From positions 1,488,001 to 1,552,000 of the forward strand of contig NZ_CP081153.1 in the NCBI RefSeq assembly GCF_025140835.1: 64,000 nucleotides of DNA. The letters run 5' to 3'. Of this stretch, positions 59,779-64,000 are shown piece after piece. This DNA comes from Aliiroseovarius sp. M344. GTDB taxonomy: Bacteria; Pseudomonadota; Alphaproteobacteria; Rhodobacterales; Rhodobacteraceae. Position 1 is the first letter of the stretch; every line of letters starts with the position of its first letter. Position numbers and translations under genes: made by a program. Below the pieces are notes generated by a model. That model did no database searches, was not told where the DNA came from, and saw only the letters and a list, made by a program, of their open reading frames with translations.

Positions 59779-60771
59779 ATGATCAATAATCCAATCACGG
59801 CCACCATTCCGCTGGATCAGGATGGCGTGCATCACGGCTTTCTCAGGTTACCCTATAGCCGCGATGACAGCGCGTGGGGGTCGATCATGGTTCCAATCAC
59901 CGTCATCCAGAATGGCACAGGACCCACGGCGCTGTTGACCGGGGCCAATCATGGGGATGAATACGAGGGGCCGATCGCGCTGCAGGAACTGACCGTGACC
60001 CTGACGGCTGAAGATGTCCGGGGCCGGATCATCATCGTGCCCGCGTTCAACTATCCAGCCTTCCGGGCAGGCACCCGAACCTCGCCCATCGACAAAGGTA
60101 ACATGAACCGGTCTTTCCCCGGCCGCCCGGATGGCACACCGACCGAAAAAATCGCGGATTATTTCCAACGCGTTTTGTTGCCGATGGCCGACATCGCGGT
60201 CGATTTCCATTCAGGCGGCAAAACGCTGGACTTCGTCCCCTTTGCGGCCGTGCATATTCTGGAAGACAAGGTGTTGGAGGCCGATTGCGTGCGCGCCATG
60301 AAGGCGTTCAACGCGCCTTACTCGGTACAAATGCGCGAGATCGACAATGTCGGGATGTATGACACCGCCGTCGAAGACTTGGGCAAGGTTCTGGTCACCA
60401 CCGAATTGGGGGGCGGGGGCACGTCGACATATCGCAGCAACGCGATTGCCAAGAAGGGCGTGCGCAACGTCTTGATAGAGTTCGGAATCCTGCTGGGTGA
60501 CCTGCAGGTCGACCAGACCAAGACCCTGTCCATGCCCGACGATGACTGCTTCCTGTTCAGTGATGGAGATGGGCTGTACGAGGCGATGGTTGATCTGGGC
60601 GATCCGGTCAAAAAGGGCGACGTTGTGGCCCGACGCTGGCCGCTGGACCGAACCGGTCAGCTGCCGGTGGATTACCACGCGCGCCGCGATGGCCTGCTGA
60701 TCAGTCGACATTTTCCGGGTCTGATCAAGGCAGGCGACTGCGTGGCGGTGATCGGTGTTGCAGACGCCTAA
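59779..60771 (+). CDS. doeB: N-alpha-acetyl-L-2,4-diaminobutyrate deacetylase
   Basis: Removes the acetyl group from the product of DoeA. A zinc-dependent amidohydrolase of the AstE/AspA-like M14 family, 330 residues: TALLTGANHGDEYEGPIALQ (metal His and Glu), NMNRSFPGRPDG and AVDFHSGGKTLDFVPF (third metal His) and VLVTTELGGGGTSTYRS. The C-terminus GLYEAMVDLGDPVKKGDVVA and following shows the hammerhead-like domain of DoeB. It starts three bases after doeA. Confidence 0.93.
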   Translation: MINNPITATIPLDQDGVHHGFLRLPYSRDDSAWGSIMVPITVIQNGTGPTALLTGANHGDEYEGPIALQELTVTLTAEDVRGRIIIVPAFNYPAFRAGTRTSPIDKGNMNRSFPGRPDGTPTEKIADYFQRVLLPMADIAVDFHSGGKTLDFVPFAAVHILEDKVLEADCVRAMKAFNAPYSVQMREIDNVGMYDTAVEDLGKVLVTTELGGGGTSTYRSNAIAKKGVRNVLIEFGILLGDLQVDQTKTLSMPDDDCFLFSDGDGLYEAMVDLGDPVKKGDVVARRWPLDRTGQLPVDYHARRDGLLISRHFPGLIKAGDCVAVIGVADA

Positions 60772-60965
60772 CAGGGCTGGATTTCAAATCTGTCCTGCGT
60801 TATCCAAAACAGATCCCACGCAATAAAGGCATTGCGCGCTGCTGCTGGGGCTGAGCGGAGCTTTCCCGCCCGACCCGACGCCGCAAAACGCCACGGGTCC
60901 TTGCGTAAAAGCTCCCCTCGACTGTAAACCCGGCGGCGCGCCCGCCTGAACGATTGAGGTGAGCC

Positions 60966-62339
60966 ATGCTTCACAATGACCAACTTAACGAGTGGGATCG
61001 CGAGAACTTTTTTCATCCCTCAACCCATCTGGCCCAGCACGCCCGCGGCGAAAGCCTGACGCGCGTGATCCGAACCGCATCGGGCGTCTATATAGAGGAC
61101 CGCGATGGCAACAAGCTGCTGGACGCCTTCGCCGGGCTTTATTGTGTCAATGTCGGCTATGGACGGTCCGAGATCGCCGACGCGATTGCCGCACAGGCGC
61201 ACGAGCTGGCCTATTATCACTCCTATGTTGGGCATGGCACCGAAGCGTCGATCACCCTGTCCAAGATGATTTTGGATCGCGCACCTGCGAATATGTCCAA
61301 GGTCTATTTTGGATTGGGTGGGTCCGACGCGAATGAAACCAATGTCAAACTGATCTGGTATTACAACAACATCCTCGGGCGGCCCGAGAAAAAGAAGATC
61401 ATCTCGCGCTGGCGCGGTTATCACGGATCGGGGCTTGTGACCGGGTCGCTGACAGGGCTTGAGCTGTTTCACAAGAAATTCGACCTGCCACTGGCTCAGG
61501 TGATCCACACCAAGGCACCCTATTACTTCCGCCGAGACGATCTGGCCCAAAGCGAGGCCGCGTTCGTCGCCCATTGCGTGGCCGAACTTGAAGCGTTGAT
61601 CGAACGGGAAGGGGCCGACACGATTGCGGGCTTCATCGGCGAGCCGGTTCTGGGCACCGGTGGCATCGTCCCGCCGCCCGAAGGATATTGGGCGGCCATT
61701 CAGGCGGTTCTCAAAAGGCACGACATCCTCTTGATCGCAGACGAGGTGGTGACAGGCTTCGGACGGCTGGGCACCATGTTTGGGTCGGATCACTATGGGA
61801 TGGAGCCGGACATCATCACCATCGCAAAGGGGCTGACATCAGCCTATGCGCCCCTTTCGGGGTCCATCGTGTCCGAGAAGGTCTGGAAGGTGCTGGAGCA
61901 AGGCACCGATGAGAACGGCCCCATCGGCCATGGCTGGACCTATTCTGCCCATCCGATCGGGGCGGCGGCGGGTGTCGCCAACCTGAAACTGATCGACGAC
62001 CTTGATCTGATCGCGAATGCTGGCGCCGTCGGCGCGTATCTTCGGAACGCCATGAAAGATGCACTGTCAAATCATGCCCATGTTGGCGATATCCGGGGCG
62101 AAGGGATGCTGTGCGCGGTTGAGTTTGTGAGGGACAAGGACAGCCGCGCATTCTTTGATGCGGCAGACAAGATCGGCCCGCAAATCTCGGCCAAACTGCT
62201 TGACCAAAGCAAGGTAATCGCCCGCGCCATGCCGCAAGGCGACATCCTTGGGTTTGCGCCGCCGTTCTGCTTGACCCGTGACGAAGCCGACATTGTGGTT
62301 GCGGCCACCTTGCGCGCGGTTGAAAGCGTATTGAGCTAA
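60966..62339 (+). CDS. doeD: Class III aminotransferase, DoeD-like (diaminobutyrate or ectoine pathway)
   Basis: A PLP enzyme of the aspartate aminotransferase/omega-transaminase class III, 457 residues. It has [21 protein letters not shown] [39 protein letters not shown] (Asp of the PLP ring), [20 protein letters not shown] with the Schiff-base Lys, and [20 protein letters not shown]. Its place after doeA-doeB supports conversion of 2,4-diaminobutyrate to aspartate semialdehyde, but 194 bp separate it from doeB, so it may have its own promoter. Other omega-transaminases of this class also share these motifs. Confidence 0.82.
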   Translation: MLHNDQLNEWDRENFFHPSTHLAQHARGESLTRVIRTASGVYIEDRDGNKLLDAFAGLYCVNVGYGRSEIADAIAAQAHELAYYHSYVGHGTEASITLSKMILDRAPANMSKVYFGLGGSDANETNVKLIWYYNNILGRPEKKKIISRWRGYHGSGLVTGSLTGLELFHKKFDLPLAQVIHTKAPYYFRRDDLAQSEAAFVAHCVAELEALIEREGADTIAGFIGEPVLGTGGIVPPPEGYWAAIQAVLKRHDILLIADEVVTGFGRLGTMFGSDHYGMEPDIITIAKGLTSAYAPLSGSIVSEKVWKVLEQGTDENGPIGHGWTYSAHPIGAAAGVANLKLIDDLDLIANAGAVGAYLRNAMKDALSNHAHVGDIRGEGMLCAVEFVRDKDSRAFFDAADKIGPQISAKLLDQSKVIARAMPQGDILGFAPPFCLTRDEADIVVAATLRAVESVLS

Positions 62340-62603
62340 GGCGCGTTGGTGCGGCCATATACAACGGCCGAGATGGGGATGAGGAACAGACCGATTGTTT
62401 GCCCCGTCTCGCTGCGCGCGCTTTGTCATTTACGCGACTATGACAGCATGTCGCGATCCGCTGCAGAATGTGGATAGTGTTTTATCTATGCGACTAGGTG
62501 CCTTAAGGAATCAGGGTGACTGGTGTTGGTCAGTTCATTTGTTCTTGATGGCGAGCGCGAAATCCGTCAACACCGGTCAATGTTCACATAAGGACAGCTC
62601 TGG

Positions 62604-63128
62604 ATGACGCGAAAACCAGCCCCCCGGCAATCCCGGCCACAACAGATCATCGGGTGGCGCGAACACATCGCGTTGCCGCAGTTTGGCATCCTTGACCTGC
62701 CCGCCAAGGTGGACACGGGCGCCCGAACCTCGGCCCTGCATGCGGTGGACCAAAGCGTGTTTGAACGCGACGGCGCCCAATGGGTGGAATTCATGATCCC
62801 GCTGAAGAACCGCCGCACGACGCGGCGCATCTGCGCACCATTGTTGGAGGAGCGCAACATCAAGAACACCGGCGGCGTGCCCGAGCGTCGCCTTGTCGTG
62901 CGCACCACTTTGGTGATCGGCAAGCGGCACTGGCTGATCGACGTTTCACTGGCAAATCGTGAAAAAATGGAGTTTGATCTAATTCTTGGGCGCAGTGCGA
63001 TCCGAACGCATAAAATGCTGGTTGATCCGCGTCGCTCATATCTCGCCGGTCACCCCATAGCAGACGCCCAAGCACAGCCGCTTCAACCGTTGCCGACCTT
63101 GGATATTCAATCAGGAGAAGAAGAATGA
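62604..63128 (+). CDS. Retropepsin-like zinc-protease-family protein (RimB/DUF785) beside rimK
   Basis: The ATP-dependent zinc protease/RimB family, 174 residues. [20 protein letters not shown] has the D-T-G aspartic-protease triad, and [20 protein letters not shown] leads to [20 protein letters not shown]. In several bacteria such proteins accompany RimK and handle poly-alpha-glutamate; here it overlaps rimK by four bases (ATGA), which supports a joint role. About 265 gene-free bases upstream separate it from doeD. Confidence 0.87.
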   Translation: MTRKPAPRQSRPQQIIGWREHIALPQFGILDLPAKVDTGARTSALHAVDQSVFERDGAQWVEFMIPLKNRRTTRRICAPLLEERNIKNTGGVPERRLVVRTTLVIGKRHWLIDVSLANREKMEFDLILGRSAIRTHKMLVDPRRSYLAGHPIADAQAQPLQPLPTLDIQSGEEE

Positions 63129-64000
63129 AAATTGCAATGCTCGCCAGGAATGCTGGTCTTTATTCTCACCAGCGCCTGAAAGAAGCAGCAGAGCAACGCG
63201 GACACGAATTGGATATCATCGACACGCTTCGGTGTTACATGAACATCGCTTCACGGCGTCCCGAGGTCTATTACAACGGTGTAAAACTGCGCCATTATGA
63301 TGCGGTCATCCCGCGGATTGGGGCATCCGTGACCTTTTATGGCTCAGCTGTTCTGCGGCAGTTTGAAATGATGGGCGTCTATCCTCTGAACGAATCCGTG
63401 GCGATCGGCCGGTCGCGGGACAAGCTGCGCTCGATGCAACTTTTGGCGCGTGACGGCATCGGCTTGCCCGTGACAACTTTCGCCCATGATCCGAAGCAAA
63501 CAGACGAGGTTCTGAAACTTGCTGGCGGCGCGCCACTTGTGGTGAAATTGCTGGAGGGCACACAGGGTATCGGTGTTGTTCTGGCCGACACCAATCGGTC
63601 AGCAAAGTCGGTAATCGAAGCCTTTCGCGGTGCAAAAGTGAACATCTTGGTCCAAGAGTTTATCAAAGAAGCGGGCGGGACAGATATTCGTGCGCTCGTG
63701 GTTGGTGGCCGCGTGATTGCGGCCATGAAGCGGACCGGGGCGGCTGATGATTTCCGATCAAATTTGCATCGTGGCGGAAGCGCTGAAGCGATCAAAATCT
63801 CGCCTGAAGAACGCTCGACCGCTGTGCGTGCGGCAAAGTCGATGGGGCTGAATGTCTGTGGCGTCGACATGTTGCGTGCAAATCATGGCGCCGTGGTGAT
63901 GGAGGTGAACTCGACCCCCGGACTGGAAGGGGTCGAAAAAGCCACGGGCATCGACGTGGCCGGTAAGATCATCGAGTTTCTTGAGAAAAACGCCAAACGC
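63125..64000 (+). CDS. rimK: RimK-family alpha-L-glutamate ligase, 3' end outside window
   Basis: The frame is open from ATG 63125 to the window end (292 codons). RimK adds glutamate residues to ribosomal protein S6 or makes poly-alpha-glutamate. It has the N-terminal [20 protein letters not shown], an ATP-grasp domain with [60 protein letters not shown] and ending [21 protein letters not shown]. coli RimK has 300 residues, so only a few codons can be missing. ATG overlaps the preceding stop. Confidence 0.95.
   Translation, partial: MKIAMLARNAGLYSHQRLKEAAEQRGHELDIIDTLRCYMNIASRRPEVYYNGVKLRHYDAVIPRIGASVTFYGSAVLRQFEMMGVYPLNESVAIGRSRDKLRSMQLLARDGIGLPVTTFAHDPKQTDEVLKLAGGAPLVVKLLEGTQGIGVVLADTNRSAKSVIEAFRGAKVNILVQEFIKEAGGTDIRALVVGGRVIAAMKRTGAADDFRSNLHRGGSAEAIKISPEERSTAVRAAKSMGLNVCGVDMLRANHGAVVMEVNSTPGLEGVEKATGIDVAGKIIEFLEKNAKR

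Noticed and set aside
1..64000. CRISPR array
   Set aside because: No series of regularly spaced 20-40-bp repeats was seen anywhere, and no cas genes are present.

Overview
The window looks like a chromosomal segment of an alphaproteobacterium of the Rhodobacterales (Roseobacter group). This is inferred from gene content: a split cobalamin-dependent methionine synthase (homocysteine methyltransferase, corrinoid protein and DUF1638 as separate genes), an ATPase-inhibitor zeta (DUF1476) protein next to purCSQ, cimA followed by a small squalene/phytoene-synthase-like protein, and an ectoine-degradation set (doeA, doeB and a doeD-like aminotransferase). The core genes are GC-rich and tightly packed with ATGA/GTGA overlaps.

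The left 28.9 kb is accessory DNA made of two abutting elements. Element A (window edge to about 14.44 kb) carries a CHAT-domain protease-like protein cut by the window edge, a secreted or anchored staphylococcal-nuclease homologue, a broken SRAP remnant, a DUF3102 protein, a small serine recombinase, a complete type I restriction-modification operon (hsdM-hsdS-hsdR), several unknown small genes, RNase HI and a tyrosine integrase. The integrase lies beside a 51-bp duplicated piece of tRNA-Asn. Element B (14,443-28,910) is bounded by perfect 51-bp direct repeats, the right copy lying in an intact tRNA-Asn(GTT) gene. It encodes in order an integrase, an AlpA-like regulator, a primase-helicase, an iteron-like non-coding block, a run of overlapping unknown genes, a small terminase, a large terminase split into separate ATPase and nuclease genes, and at the far end a DNA methyltransferase with two small proteins, one clearly and one possibly nuclease-like. 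No capsid, portal, protease, tail or lysis gene is visible. This is the layout expected of a phage satellite (PICI-like) that replicates and may direct its own packaging but must borrow particles. It carries a restriction-modification cassette as cargo and is the most interesting object here.

From 28.9 kb to the right edge the window is core chromosome: a metallo-beta-lactamase-fold hydrolase divergent from a histidine kinase, a class II aldolase, a DevBCA/MacAB-like exporter, a CAT-anticodon tRNA, purMN, rnd, sufE, the split methionine synthase genes around a radical SAM protein, an MprF-like lipid-modifying protein, purC-purS-purQ, a DctB/DctD-type two-component pair whose regulator lacks the sigma-54 contact loop, a HpcH/HpaI aldolase, a TDT-type membrane protein, cysS-cimA-synthase-like, the ectoine-catabolism genes, and a retropepsin-like protein with rimK running off the right edge.

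One core gene is odd. The last part of cysS switches abruptly to AT-rich sequence and encodes a long extra segment, so the gene looks mosaic. Functional calls rest on motifs and family resemblance read by eye. No database search or structure prediction was run.
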